Below, piece by piece: positions 11,801 to 23,022 of a stretch of DNA of 64,000 bases; the stretch's first letter is position 1, and every line of letters begins with the position of its first letter. Origin of the DNA: Fragum whitleyi (lineage: Eukaryota > Mollusca > Bivalvia > Cardiida > Cardiidae); NCBI GenBank assembly GCA_948146395.1, contig OX411558.1, positions 49,091,122 to 49,155,121 on the forward strand, read 5' to 3'. The notes beneath the pieces are model-generated. The model worked only from the letters and a program-made list of their open reading frames with translations, had not been told where the DNA came from and searched no databases. Position numbers and translations under genes: made by a program.

Positions 11801-12488
11801 CGAACTAAAGGCCATTGATCTTGCACTTGATCATATGATTGCAGAACGTTCCTCTCGCTATATTATTTACACTGACTCTAAGTCAAGCATGCAAGCGATT
11901 GAGAATGAGAAAATAGACAATCCCATTATAGTCAGATTACTTGAGAAAATTGCTGACCTTGATGATATTGATCTTGTTTTTTGCTGGCTTCCGAGCCACG
12001 TTGGTATTCGTGGTAATGAAGAGGCAGATAAAGCTTCCAAGGAGGCATTATCGCTAGAAATTTTACCCTTTGAAGTGCCTTTTACCGATTTTAAACCTTT
12101 GATTCATGGCTTCATTCAGGATGTCTGGAAAAACTGTTGGTCCGATCCAGCGAACCACAATAATAAATTATATTCTGTTCGTCAAGATCTTGGCGATTGG
12201 TTGCCTGGTTACAGGTCTAACCGTCGCGAAGAACTTATTTTGACCCGTTTACGCATTGGTCATACACACCTGACGCACTCCTACCTTTTAAAAGGAGAAG
12301 ATATTCCAATGTGTATCCCATGTGATGCTCCTCTTACTGTCAAGCATATATTTTTAGAATGTATAGAATTTGCTTTAATTAGAGACAGGTTTTTTAAAGT
12401 AGACAGTATGAAGGACCTGTTTAACAATGTAAAAGTTGAACAGATTTTTGATTTCCTGAAGGCCATTAATTTGTTTAGAAAAATTTAA
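8833..12488 (+). pseudogene. LINE E2 ORF2 (endonuclease-RT-RNase H), broken by a 28-nt deletion
   Basis: Starts ATG 8833 (MANKIIQWNCRS). The APE domain reads CLQETFLK, MGDFNSHH and GSDHFPI, then at about 9480 a 28-nt segment present in all sister copies is missing. The frame shifts and the first part ends at 9543. The second part continues to 12488 with the linker, RT (ASWREAIVIPIPKPG, FFDLESAYD, FLYVDDFC), RNase H (IYTDGSKDG, SAELKAID, IYTDSKSS, SHVGIRGNEEAD) and a C-terminal finger CIPCDAPLTVKHIFLEC. All catalytic residues are kept, so the deletion is the main lesion. RT motif B reads EMSVPQGS rather than EMGVPQGS. Confidence 0.93.
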
Positions 12489-12809
12489 CCTAGGATTCTT
12501 TTGATTTCATGTTCATCTGATTTTAGTTATTTTGATTGATCTTTTGATCATTATTTCCTTTTAGACTTGTATGATTGATCTTTTTATCATAATTTCCTTT
12601 TAGACTTGTAATTATTTCCTTACATTTTTACCATAATGATGATTTGTCTTTCTTACCACGATTTGTTTTATAATGTTTTAACTAGTTCAGTATTTAATGT
12701 ATGATTGGTCATCTTTTCTTACAAGAAGTTAATTTTCAATGTTTTGCGCCCAACATGACCTTAGTTGTTGACGGGCCATAAAACAGCATTCATTCATTCA
12801 TTCATTCAC
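12489..12809 (+). repeat. E2 3' UTR with 39-bp direct repeat and (ATTC)n tail
   Basis: AT-rich. Two near-identical 39-bp units lie at 12533-12571 and 12572-12610. Then comes a conserved block (ttttgcgcccaacatgacc to gacgggcc, about 12740-12778) found at the 3' end of every LINE of this family here, then ATTC repeats. GCCC and GGGC in the block can pair. The block and tail are the probable RT recognition end. Confidence 0.75.
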
Positions 12810-12819
12810 GTATAATGAT
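12805..12819. repeat. Target site duplication of E2, right copy
   Basis: Exact copy of the 15 nt at 6600-6614 (ttcacgtataatgat). After it, the ORF1 frame of LINE H resumes and reaches its stop at 12856. Confidence 0.9.
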
Positions 12820-15003
12820 CTTCAGGCGCAGACTCAGCCTAATACTACACCCGAATAGGGATCTGGCCGAAGCTTTGACGCAAATATTACACATAGTGCA
12901 AATAATGATATTGAACTAAAACTTTGTAGTTGGAACATTGAAGGTTTAATCAAATATGAAGGCGATATCAAATTTCGCGCGTTTTGCTTTACTTTTGATA
13001 TCATTAGTTTTTGTGAGACCTGGGCTAAAGATGACGATGATTTCTCAGTTTTACTACCGGGCTATACCAATTTTGACTCTAAAAGGAAGAAACATCCCAA
13101 TGCTAGGCGTGCATCAGGCGGTGTGTCCGTTTTCGTAAAGGATGATGTATTGAAAAACTTTCATATCAAACGTATATACAGATCATTTACTGATTGTGTT
13201 GTTCTTCTTATTGATTTGTCTTTTTCTAACATTGATTCAGAGATGAAAAATGTAATTCTTTTTTTTACGTATGTCTCACCAGAATTTTCTCCTTTGTATA
13301 AAAAGGATGAATCGGGCATAGAACTACTTTCGAATAAATTAGAAGAAATTTGTTTAGATTACCCAGATGCAACTCTCTTTTTAGCTGGGGATATGAACGC
13401 TAGAACGAAAGATTTTAACGACTTTATCCCAAATGATGATTTGTCATGCATTTTTAACGAAAATATTGAGTATCCCACGGACCATTTTAGTATACCTAGA
13501 ATGTCACAGGATACTGAATACAATCATTACGGTCTATCTTTGCTAGAACTTTGCTGCATTTATGATGTTCATATTCTTAATGGGCGATTCCCCGGTGACT
13601 CTTTAGGCGAATTTACCTGTTTAGCAAATAATGGCAGAAGTATCGTTGACTACATGCTAGCCTCATATGTACTTTTTGACTATATCGTTGATTTTTGTGT
13701 TTTATATGAAGATGTTTCTGTTCATTTTCCTATAAGTTGCACTTTTAAATTTCCTCAGAAAAAGGCCGTCTTAAAGCAACCAAACAACCAGATCACATTG
13801 ACTATTTGGAAGAAATATAAATGGTTACCTCAGCATGCTGATATATTTCATAACCAGTTCGTATCAAATTTTGAAGATTTCTTTCAAACATTCAACTCAA
13901 ATGGTGCACATGCTCAAGCTTCATTAAACGAATTTATAAATATCTTTAAATCTTCTGCGAAAATGATGTTGTGTCGATCTTACGAATGTAACAGAAAGCA
14001 GTCTACCAATTCTAAATTTTGGGATACAGATTGTGAAAATGCCAAATATTCTAAAGACGTCGCTTTACGTCGGTTTAGGTCGACGCGCAACGACAGTGAT
14101 TTGATACTATATAAAGACGCGAAAAATAATTTTAAATCTTTATGTAGGCGCAAAAAGTTATCATTTAAAGCAAGTAAAAGATCATTATTAATTGAAAGTC
14201 GTAAAGACCCTAAGTTATTTTGGTCTATTTTAAAATCGTGTAATAAAGTGAATCGCTCGATACCAATATCACCTTCTGAATTATACGAACATTTTCATTC
14301 TTTATTAAACATTGACAATTCTAAGCTTACTGCAAGCAAGGATATTTTAGAAGACTACATAGATATCCATGACTGCAGTGAACTGAATTTGCCAATAACG
14401 GAATTCGAAATAATTCAAAGTATAAAAGGTTTAAAAACGAATAAATCGCCAGGCCCCGATGGGTTGCCATCAGAATTTTACATTAAAACAATACATACAT
14501 CTTTACCTTATTTAGTAAAACTTTTTAACGAAATATTCACAAGCTGTAATTTTCCGGTAGAATGGGGTAATAGTATTATAACGCCTATTCATAAAAAGGG
14601 TAACAAACTTGACCCTGATAATTATCGTGGTGTATCATTGATAGATACCATTTGCAAAATATTTGTTTCCATTCTTAACTCAAGATTGACAAAATGGTGT
14701 GATAAATATGACGTCATTGATGAAGCACAAGCAGGCTTCCGGGAGAATTATTCAACTTAATTTTTACTTTAATGTCTGTTGTGCAAAAATACCTTTCAAA
14801 GAAACGTGGTAGATTTTATTGTATTTTTATAGATTATAAAAAAGCCTTCGATACGATACAACATGATAAGTTGTGGAATTCCTTACAGCGTAAAGGTATT
14901 AATGGTAACTTTTTTAACACTGTTAAGTCGATGTATGCAAACTTGAAATCATGTATCAAAATCGGTAACCAGTTAACCCAGTCATTTAATTGTACGATTG
15001 GTC
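12820..15003 (+). pseudogene. LINE H: end of ORF1 and truncated ORF2 (APE endonuclease and partial RT)
   Basis: ORF1 ends at TAG 12856-12858, and the same frame is open immediately after it, giving ORF2: CSWNIEGL (12925), FCETW (13006), AGDMNAR (13384), then SVHFPIS where SDHxPV is usual, so the Asp of the endonuclease pair may be lost. RT motifs follow: NKSPGPDGLPSEFY, IHKKGNKLDPDNYRGVSL, QAGFRENYST. An indel near 14750-14757 shifts the frame; 14760-15003 continues with FIDYKKAFDTI. It is truncated before YxDD. The only break between ORF1 and ORF2 is one in-frame TAG, so ORF2 may have been made by reinitiation or readthrough. Confidence 0.8.
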
Positions 15004-15428
15004 TGATTTCGCATCAGACGAACTTCAGAAGTCTTGAACAAATTAGACAGTTCCCTATGAGTTCAAGCCACTGAAATTTGACTGTATTTGTTATGACAAA
15101 GTTTGGTCAAAATAGACTAAGAATTGTGGATGCTAGAGTGTAAACACAAAATTGTGGACGGACAGACAGCCAAACAGACAGACGGACCGCAATCAAAATA
15201 GCCCCTGTGAGCACTTTGTGTTTAGGTGGGCTAACAAGCAAGTGCATGCTACAATACCTCCAGTTTTAGCTAGGCCATAAAAGAAAAAGATAAGCTAGTG
15301 TATAAAACATTGGGTCCAAATGAGGCCAGGCCTTATACGATTAAACTTGAGCCAGTGTATATTACATTACCCCAATAAATCCAGGCCTAAGAAGATAATC
15401 ACAAGCCAGTGTATGCTACATTAAATCC
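15004..15428. repeat. Old repeat end and ~62-bp tandem units
   Basis: 15110-15240 resembles the right end of a core-repeat element: a gacagacagac-type microsatellite, then gtgagcactttgtg. From about 15245, diverged units of roughly 60-65 bp carry the recurring phrase aagccagtgta..acattacc. The array resumes at 16197, so the block in between is an insertion. No gene is present. Confidence 0.55.
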
Positions 15429-16196
15429 AAACTAGAGCTGTTGCAAAGCGGACAAATACCCCCCACCAGCACTTTGTCCCAATGTAAGTGCCATCAGTGC
15501 ATAATGTATTTGCATTAAAACAATTATTCTAGGTCAATTAATGTTTGAGTTAATGTAAAGAAACAGTTATTGCACGAAGTTCCATTGTGACTTTGACTTT
15601 TGAACAACATGAACCCAAGCATTAGGGCACTTCCTTGTGTTGAGCGCAAAAAATGTATAAAGTTCTCGTAACTTTGTTCTTGAGTAAGTGTTGGAAAATT
15701 TTTTGGATAAATTTCAGATGTAACCTTTACCCTTGACATTTGCGACTCAAAACAATAGGGCACTTCCTTGAGTCATTGGCACAAATTGTAAAAAGTTGTA
15801 TAAAGTCATGATTCTAGGTCAATTTGTTCTTGAGTAAGAGGCCTGAAACAATTTTTAGACAAATTTTAATTGTGACCTTGACCTTTGACCATTGTAGGGT
15901 ATCTCCTTGGATAATGGGCAACAATTGTGAAAAGTTTCATCATTGTAGGTCAATTGGTATTTGAGTTAAGAGTTTGGAAACAGTTCAATTATGACCTTGA
16001 CCTTTGAACTTTGTGACACTAAAACAATAGGGCACCTCCTAGGATCATGGGCAACAATTGTGTATAGTTTCATGATTCTAGACCAATTTGTTCTTAAGAA
16101 AGAGTCTTGAAACAAAAAGGTCTACAGACAGACAGATGGATGGACACGGACAGACATGGTGAAACCAATATACCTCTACTTTGTAGGTGGGGTTTT
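15429..16196. mobile_element. Core-repeat element inserted in the 62-bp array
   Basis: Begins aactagagctgttgcaaagc and ends with a gacagacagatggatggac microsatellite followed by ctttgtaggtggggtttt. Inside are diverged units with tgaccttgacctttgaac and agggcac(t/c)tcct. The same tandem array flanks it on both sides, which fixes its borders. It is a non-coding, nonautonomous element of a style common in bivalve genomes; class unknown. Confidence 0.55.
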
Positions 16197-16570
16197 TAAT
16201 AAAGTCAGGCCTCTAAAGATTAAACGCAAGCCAGTGTAAGCTATATTACCCTGAAATGAAATCAAGCTGTTTAACATTATTCAGTCAGTATATTCTATAT
16301 TACCTCCTAATAAAGCCATGCAGTAAAATATTAAACTTCAGCTACATTACTTCCAAATGAAGCCATGCCTATAAAGATTTAACTCAAGCTAGTGTATGTT
16401 ACATTACCTTCAAATGAGGCCATGTCTATAAGACCGAAATCAAGCTAATGCATATTAAATTACCTCCAAAATAAAGCCAGACTGTTAAAGATTGTACTAA
16501 AGCTAGTGTATGTAACATTACCTCAAAATAAAGCCAGGCAGTAAAAGATTAAATATAGTTTCAGGAGAAA
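16197..16570. repeat. Continuation of ~62-bp diverged tandem array
   Basis: Five to six degenerate units repeat the pattern (a/t)aaagcca(g/t)gc..ttaaagatt..aagctagtgta..acattacctc. Same family as 15245-15428. Confidence 0.55.
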
Positions 16571-16574
16571 AGAT

Positions 16575-17349
16575 TCTATTGATATTTAACTTTTTTACCC
16601 TTTTTTGGACCAATTTTGACCCTAATCAAAAACCTTTGAAGTATTTTGAAAAAGTATGGCTCAAGGAACATATCTGTGAAGTTTGGTTAAATTGTAATCA
16701 GTACTTTGAGAGGATAAGATTTTTTACCCTTTTTGACCCCACTTTGACCCGATTCATAACCTCTGAAATATTTTGAAAAAGCATGACTCAAGAATCATAT
16801 CTTTGAAATTTGGTCAAATCCTGTCTTGTAGTTCCAGCAAAGTGTTGATTTTTTAAAGACTTGACCCTTTTTGTGACCTAGGGTCAAATTCTTTATAATA
16901 TTTTGAAACAGTAAGATCCAAGGATAATATCTGTAAAGTTTGGTTATATTTTGACAAATAGTTTCAGAGGAAAAGATTATCATAAGATTTGACCATTTGA
17001 CCCTTTTGTTGGACCTCATTTTGACCCTGATCAAAAGCCTTTGAAGTATTTTGAAAAAGCATGACTCAAGTAACATATCTGTGAAGTTTGGTCAATTTCT
17101 GACCAGTAGATTTAGAGGAGAAGATTTTTTTTTAAGGTTTCACTTTTTGGACCAATTTTGACCTGGATTCAAAATGTTTGAAGTATTTTGAAAAAGAATG
17201 ACTCAAGGATCATATCTGTGAACTTTGGTCAAATTCTGATCAGTAGTTTCAGAGAAGTACTTTTTAACAGTTTAAGGACAGACGAAGGAACAAAAGGACA
17301 GACTGACATTCATCGGTCACAATAGCTCACCTTGAGGGCTTTGCTCAAG
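16575..17349. mobile_element. Core-repeat (pearl/Helentron-like) element, split by E3
   Basis: About five diverged ~140-bp units (ttgacccc..ttgacc; gaagtattttgaaaaagcat; ctcaaggatcatatctgtg), then an acggacagacg-type run, then agctcaccttgagggctttg, the left half of a terminal palindrome. The other half (gtgagctt) appears at about 23015-23022, beyond LINE E3. So E3 inserted inside the palindrome of this element. Open frames here are by-products of the repeats. Confidence 0.65.
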
Positions 17350-17706
17350 TGAATGAATGAATGAATATTGTTTTACGGCCCGTCGACTACTAAGGTCATG
17401 TTGGGCGCAAACACTCATGTATAAAACTTGAATAATCCGACGTAAGCACGAAAGCACATGGACTCCCCTCAGATCAGGAGAACGATCCATGTGCGAGTCC
17501 ACCCGACCGGAAAATTCACACAGGACATTCAAAATTATTCTGTAATTTAAGATAGCATAATAAAACAAATCAATGTAAACAATTAAAAGTCAAAAGAATA
17601 TCTTAAAATTTTAAAGAATTTATATCTAAATAGATAAAGAAAACGGTAAATATTTAGGAAACAATTTGAAAAACTAAAGATGAAAAACGATAAATATAAC
17701 CTAAAA

Positions 17707-20700
17707 TTAGATTTTACTATATAAATGAATTGCTTTAAGAAACTCGAATATGAGTTCTAATTTGACCATGTCAAACAGCTGCCTCATACTGTCAACTTTA
17801 AAATACCTGTCTCTAATGAGAGAAAAGTCAATACAATCAATAAAAATATGTTTGACAGTAAGAGGAGCGTTACATGGAATGCACATTGGCATCTCTTCTC
17901 CTTTTAAAAGATAGGAATGTGTCAGATGAGTATGACCAATGCGTATGCGAGTAAGGATAAGCTCTTCTCGACGGCTTGACCTGTAACCAGGTAGCCAATC
18001 GCCAAGATCCTGTCGAACAGAATAAAGTTTATTATTCTGATTCGCAGGATCAGACCAGCAGTTCCTCCAGACATCATGAATAAAACAATGAATTAAGGGT
18101 TTAAAATCAGTAAAAGGTACTTCAAAAGGTAAAATCTCAAGTAATAATGCATCCTTGGCAGCTTTATCTGCCTCCTCATTGCCACGAATACCAATGTGGC
18201 TTGGAAGCCAGCAGAAAACGAGATCAACATCACTTAGCTGGGCAATTTTATCAAGTAGCCTTACGATAAGGGGATTGTCAGTTTTCTCGTGCTCAATCGC
18301 CTGCATGCTTGACATAGAGTCAGTAAAAATGATATAGCGAGAGAAATGTTCTGCGATCATATGATCGAGTGCGAGATCAATGGCCTTAAGCTCGGCTGAA
18401 AAAACGGAAGAGTTATTAGGTAGACGGAATTGATATTTTTCGCCATCTAAAATAGTGGCTGAAGCGACCTTTTCGCCATCTTTTGAACCGTCTGTGTATA
18501 TTTCTTCATACGATATGTATTTTTCTTTGACTTCAAAGAACTTTGTTTTAAAAATAGACGGATCTGTTGTATCCTTTTTGCTGGAAGCGAGATCATAAAG
18601 AAACGTGGGACTTTTATATGTCCATAAAGGAACATCAGGAACAATATGTTCTGCCACGTCCTCTAAATCAAAATCTAGAGAGTTAACATCTGCTTCACAA
18701 CGTAAACTTAAAGGGGGTATTGCACTTGGTTTCTTAATAAAATCCCGTCTGTGTTTAGGTTCAAACACAGCTTTATACGTTGGGTTGTCAGGATTAGATT
18801 TTAGCTTTAAATAGTACTGCATTGACAGCTTTTTTCTTCTCAGGTTCAAGGACAGTTCATTTGCTTCAATGTACAGGCTATTAACAGGCTTTGAGCACTT
18901 ATTTTTTAAATTATCAATATGGGGTATAAACGTCAGTTTAGAATCAAAAAGGAGTCCCAAAAATTTAAATTCTTTTACAACTTCAATTTGCACTCCATCC
19001 AGCTTTAATTCTGGATCAGGGTGCATTTTCCTAGATTGACAAAAATGCATACATTTAGTTTTTGTCTTGGAAAACTTGAAGCCGTTTTCATTGGACCATT
19101 TCGAAAGATTCTTCAAGACTTGCTGTAGCTGTCTTTCAATCGTATACATATGTTTTGATCTGTAACAGATGCAAAAGTCATCAACATAGAGAAAACATTC
19201 TACCCCAGGGCAAACAGTTTTGACAATATTGTTAATTTTGACACTAAAAAGTGTCACAGACAAAATACTTCCTTGTGGAACGCCCATTTCCTGTTCATGG
19301 GGATCAGACAAAGTATCTCCAACTCGGACTCTAAACTGACGTTCATCAAAAAAAGCAGAAATGAAATAAGCAAGGCGACCTCGAATACCGAAATCATAGA
19401 GGTCATTCATAATCCCATACTTCCATGTGGTATCATAAGCACTTTCAAGATCGAAAAAGACAGAAACGACGTGTTCTTTCTTTAAAAAGGCTTCTCGAAT
19501 AAAGGTCTCGAAGCGAACAAGATGATCAAGAGTGCTTCTTTGTTTACGAAAGCCACTTTGGACTTGCGTAATTAGGTGGTTCTTTTCAAGAAACCAAACA
19601 AGACGATCATTTACCATTCTTTCCATGGTTTTACAGATGCAACTGGTTAATGTATAGTATCATTTCCTACAGCAGTGTCATGACACTTCTTTAAAGCCTT
19701 CTTCAATTCTTTGACAGAAAAGTCTCTATTATAATGTTCCAGTCGACTGGAACTGAAGTTAAGTTTTGACTTTTCTTTATCACCTTTGAATTTTTGAAAT
19801 GCAGGTGAGTAATTGGATGATGATGACTTCTTGGCAAACGTTTCTGCCAATACATTCGCAATACCAGCCTTGGAAGAAACGTCACTGAGGTCAGTTCTTA
19901 AATGACCAACTCCAATTGACGTGTTCTTTCCGCTGATTTTGCGCACCATATCCCATGTCTTTTTGACAGATGATCTAGAATTTAATCTAGAAACATACTG
20001 TCTCCAAGACGAACGCTTACTTTGTTTTATGGTACGACGAGCTTTCGCTCGTGCAATTTTAAATTTGTACAGGTTCTCCTTTGATGGTCTCAAATCAAAT
20101 GACCTAAGAGCAGACCTACGCTCAGCTATAGCCTGTTTGCAATCTTCATTAAACCATGGTTTGTTAGGGTGTTTAGGGTCAGGCGACGTTCTTGGAATAG
20201 CTTTCTCTGCAGCGGAATATAGTAAGGATGTGAATAGCTCTGTAGAGTTTTCACAATCTTCAAAAGCCTGTGGATTTATTGATTGTTCGCAGGTAGTTTT
20301 GAACAACTCCCAATTAGCTTTGTGGAGTTTCCAACGCCTTGGGCGTTCTTGAACCGATGGTCCTAATTCAGAAATATGAATAGGAAAATGGTCACTACCA
20401 TGAAGGTCCGAGTCCACTTTCCAGCTAAAAGCCGGGAAAATGTCTGGAGTGCAAACAGTTAAATCCAATGAAGAATATGAACCAGTAGCTGGATGATGAT
20501 ACGTGGAGGATTTATCATTTAATAGAATAAGATCATGATTTGATATGAAATCTTCAATTATGCGACCTTTGTCGTCAGTATTAGTACTTTCCCAAAGCGT
20601 ATGATGGGAATTAAAATCTCCCATTAATATGAAAGGCTTTGGTAACTGTTCGACAAGATCATCTAGTTTCCTATGGTTGATAGGAGAACTAGGGGGAAGA

Positions 20701-21008
20701 TAAATTGAACAAATGGTAATTGTTTTATTAAGAGATACACTTACAGCTACAGCTTGTAGCGTAGTATTAAGAGGAATAATGCGATGAGGAACACTGTTAT
20801 TAACAATAATTCCGACACCGCCCGAAGCTTTCTCATTCCCTTCAAAATTTTTCATATAGCAAGAGTGATACTTGAAAGAGAATTTGTCAGTGTCTTTAAG
20901 AAAAGTCAAACAAATTGCTACTGGCTTTCCATTCGAAACTAATAGATTCAATTCTTCAAAATTAGCCTTGATGCTGCGACAATTCCATTGAATGATTTTG
21001 TTCGCCAT
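17707..21008 (-). pseudogene. LINE E3 ORF2, dead: three deletions including the catalytic Glu
   Basis: Starts at 21008 (minus). Compared with E4, six nucleotides near 20907 are missing, which removes Gln-Glu from the CLQETFLK motif; that Glu is the metal-binding residue of APE-type endonucleases. A deletion of about 177 nt at about 19640-19650 removes the segment from YQFLKRLPS to YRPIALT, ends the first frame at 19647 and puts the rest in another frame (19626-17707). A third, in-frame deletion of about 204 nt near 18893 removes the thumb-like region after LKNKCSK. YVDDFC, the RNase H motifs and the final CCHC finger survive. Confidence 0.92.
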
Positions 21009-21058
21009 AATTAAATTTAGGGAGATAAATATACAAATAAGTTGTGGAAGTATGAAAT

Positions 21059-22480
21059 TTATTTCTTTAGGTGTGAAAGAACAATAATGTTTTTACCTTG
21101 CTTATTCTCTTTCGGACCCTGAGGATCCGCAGGTCTCGTTTCGGGAGGTTCACTCCACTGCCCAAGGTTTTCGTTCCAGTCCGCTTTGGCCTGGTCTCCA
21201 AACTCATGGCCCATGGGCTCCTCGTCGGGGTTACCCAAAGCACCGAAACGGTTAAACTGTTTTATTGGATCCTCAGATCCTTTTGGCAGTCGATTTGATT
21301 TAGGAGACCTAGTTCTCCTAGAAGAGGGTTTTGTAAAATCTGTTGTGCTACTACTTGTAGACTTGGACTCGCTTTCATTTTTGCTTCGACTTTCTATTGG
21401 TGTCTCTGTAACTTTACTGTTTTGACTTGAAACTGTACGGGATTTAGATGACGGTTCTGTAGGATTTTTAACTTGATTTGTAGGGTTAGTTTTACTTACT
21501 TCGGATGATACAAACTGCTTTTTTGGTAGAGAGAACAACTTTTCAATTTGTGCTTTCTTTTCGGGAAAGACCAGACACAATTTTGAAAACATATCTTTAC
21601 AATTTTGGCATTCGTTGCTGTCTTTACTTGTAACTACTGTTGCTTTAGCTACATTAGCATAGGAGGTGGTGATATTTATTCTATTTTCAACTACCTTTCT
21701 TGCCTCAAAATATGAAAGACCCTCTTTACATTTGACTGTTACAATTTCTTTTTCTTTCTTCCAGTGTGAACATTTGCGTGAAGTTGATATGTGTCCTTCG
21801 CCGCAATTGACACATTCTGGAGGAAGCGGGCATTCATCCACATCATGTGACTCCTCGAGACCACCACATCGCCGACAAAGTTCAACTTTTTTACAATTTT
21901 TCTCATGATGGCCAAATTGAAAACATCGATAACACTGAAGAGGATTCGGAATATATATATCGACGTTAACTTTCAAGTATCCAATTTTAATAGATTTGGG
22001 TCGTATAGCAGTTTTGAATGTCAGAATAATCGTATTGGTTTTAATTTTATTTCCATCCCTAAAAACTGATATCCTTCTGGCGTCAGTAACATTTTGAGTC
22101 ATCAATTCTTCAACAATCTCTTTCTCTGATACCCCTTCTAGATCTGGACAGCGAATGATTCCTTTTGAAGTATTTAGGGTTGTGTGTTCACGGCATTTGA
22201 CAGGAATATCAAAAAAGGTTTTAATGTTTAAAAGGTTGTCCGAGTAGGCTTTCTTATCAACCTCTACCAGCAAAGCACCATTTTTCAGTTTTTTAACAGT
22301 TTTCAATTCTCCAGCTAAAGACTTGAGACATTTATCAATTACAAAAGGTGATAATTTGGTAACTGGTCTTTCAGAGTTAAGAGATTCAATTAAGAGAAAT
22401 CTTGGAAAATGTTCTTGAGATTGTCTGTTTTCAGCGTCGGAGTCCATTTGAGCATGCGTTCGTTTGTTTTGGGAAGCCAT
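21059..22480 (-). CDS. LINE E3 ORF1 (gag-like, three zinc knuckles), intact
   Basis: 473 aa, ATG at 22480, stop at 21059-21061. N-terminal RRM-like region (FPRFLLIESLNS, LSPFVIDKCLKSL, SKGIIRCPDLEGV); three knuckles CYRCFQFGHHEKNC, CRRCGGLEESHDVDEC and CVNCGEGHISTSRKC; then a second conserved CQNCKDMFSKL segment; then a Ser/Thr/Lys-rich tail ending VLSHLKK. It would form the RNP with element RNA. It is the only complete ORF1 among the four minus-strand copies with A-type leaders (E3, E4, E5, with E7 out of view). ORF2 begins 50 nt downstream. Confidence 0.92.
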   Translation of the reverse strand: MASQNKRTHAQMDSDAENRQSQEHFPRFLLIESLNSERPVTKLSPFVIDKCLKSLAGELKTVKKLKNGALLVEVDKKAYSDNLLNIKTFFDIPVKCREHTTLNTSKGIIRCPDLEGVSEKEIVEELMTQNVTDARRISVFRDGNKIKTNTIILTFKTAIRPKSIKIGYLKVNVDIYIPNPLQCYRCFQFGHHEKNCKKVELCRRCGGLEESHDVDECPLPPECVNCGEGHISTSRKCSHWKKEKEIVTVKCKEGLSYFEARKVVENRINITTSYANVAKATVVTSKDSNECQNCKDMFSKLCLVFPEKKAQIEKLFSLPKKQFVSSEVSKTNPTNQVKNPTEPSSKSRTVSSQNSKVTETPIESRSKNESESKSTSSSTTDFTKPSSRRTRSPKSNRLPKGSEDPIKQFNRFGALGNPDEEPMGHEFGDQAKADWNENLGQWSEPPETRPADPQGPKENKQGKNIIVLSHLKK

Positions 22481-23016
22481 AGTTTAAGTTTTAAGTTTCA
22501 TTACCCGTGGCCCCATGCCCTCCACCGAGCCCTACAAGGGGACATAAAAAGGGCGGGTTTCCAGCCCCCTCATGCCAGGGTTACCCGGGTAGTATACTTG
22601 GACCGATTGAATTAAACGCCCGACGAATGCACCGCATGGACAATCTCCCAAAAACAGGATCATGCCATGCAAAACACAGTCCAGCAAAGAAATTCATACA
22701 ACCCAATTAGCCCATAAGCCTATATAGACCAGAACTAAAAACTATTAAATACAACAAGATAAAAGAGAAACGTGTTTTATACACATTTATAAGGGCTTTG
22801 AATACATAACATCAAATTATAACAATAGTATTGCCCAAGTCTAAAACGACCAGCCGATTGCCTAGACCGGGCCCATCCAGGCTCCCGTTTCAACCGAAGC
22901 CGAGGCCAAAGCAGCGTGTTGAGAAGCTGGAGATCCCTGGGCTTCCCCCAACTACCAGGACCCTCTTTTCCGGCCTTACGAGTCTCCACCCACGGCAAAC
23001 AGGCGGGCCCATTTGT
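22481..23016 (-). promoter_or_regulatory. E3 5' leader, structured
   Basis: Holds the same hairpins as the E2 leader: gcctagac..tccaggc at about 22860-22882 and the gggcgggtttccagcccc hairpin at about 22550. Truncated at the 5' terminus. Confidence 0.6.
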
Positions 23017-23022
23017 GAGCTT

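Larger units (their letters stand above)
6615..12809 (+). mobile_element. LINE E2 (I/Nimb-like, A-type), near full length
   Basis: About 6.2 kb with all expected parts: a GC-rich 5' leader starting gcccccagctgggcgggg, ORF1 (7304-8782), ORF2 (8833-12488, broken), a 3' UTR and a tail of ATTC repeats. It is flanked by a 15-nt target duplication. The 5' end matches those of E4 and E9, so this is probably the true terminus. It inserted into the end of ORF1 of LINE H. ORF2 carries a 28-nt deletion. Confidence 0.92.
4992..15003 (+). mobile_element. LINE H (L2/CR1-like, 2A-bearing), split by E2 and 3'-truncated
   Basis: A second, unrelated LINE clade. The pieces 4992-6614 and 12820-15003 are one element interrupted by LINE E2: the same 15-nt sequence (ttcacgtataatgat) lies on both sides of E2, and the ORF1 frame resumes after it. 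ORF1 carries a 2A-like motif, a coiled coil and an L1-type RRM region. ORF2 carries an APE endonuclease and the first half of an RT. It is truncated inside the RT at about 15003, before the YxDD motif. Region 4992-5321 would be its leader; it shows no recognisable motif. Placement in the L2/CR1 group is tentative. Confidence 0.75.
17350..23016 (-). mobile_element. LINE E3 (I/Nimb-like, A-type 5' half), slightly 5'-truncated
   Basis: Minus-strand copy. The 3' tail (GAAT repeats) is at about 17350 and the 5' end at about 23016, roughly 65 bp short of the full 5' end seen in E4. It is very close to E4 in the leader, ORF1 and the first half of ORF2. It inserted in a core-repeat element palindrome. 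ORF1 is intact. ORF2 carries three deletions (6 nt, about 177 nt and about 204 nt). Confidence 0.92.

Noticed and set aside
19921..20352. Antisense frame of about 140 codons, also present at 9464, 48912 and 61557
   Set aside because: It is the reverse strand of the ORF2 linker and recurs only because the LINE does. No domain and no independent conservation.
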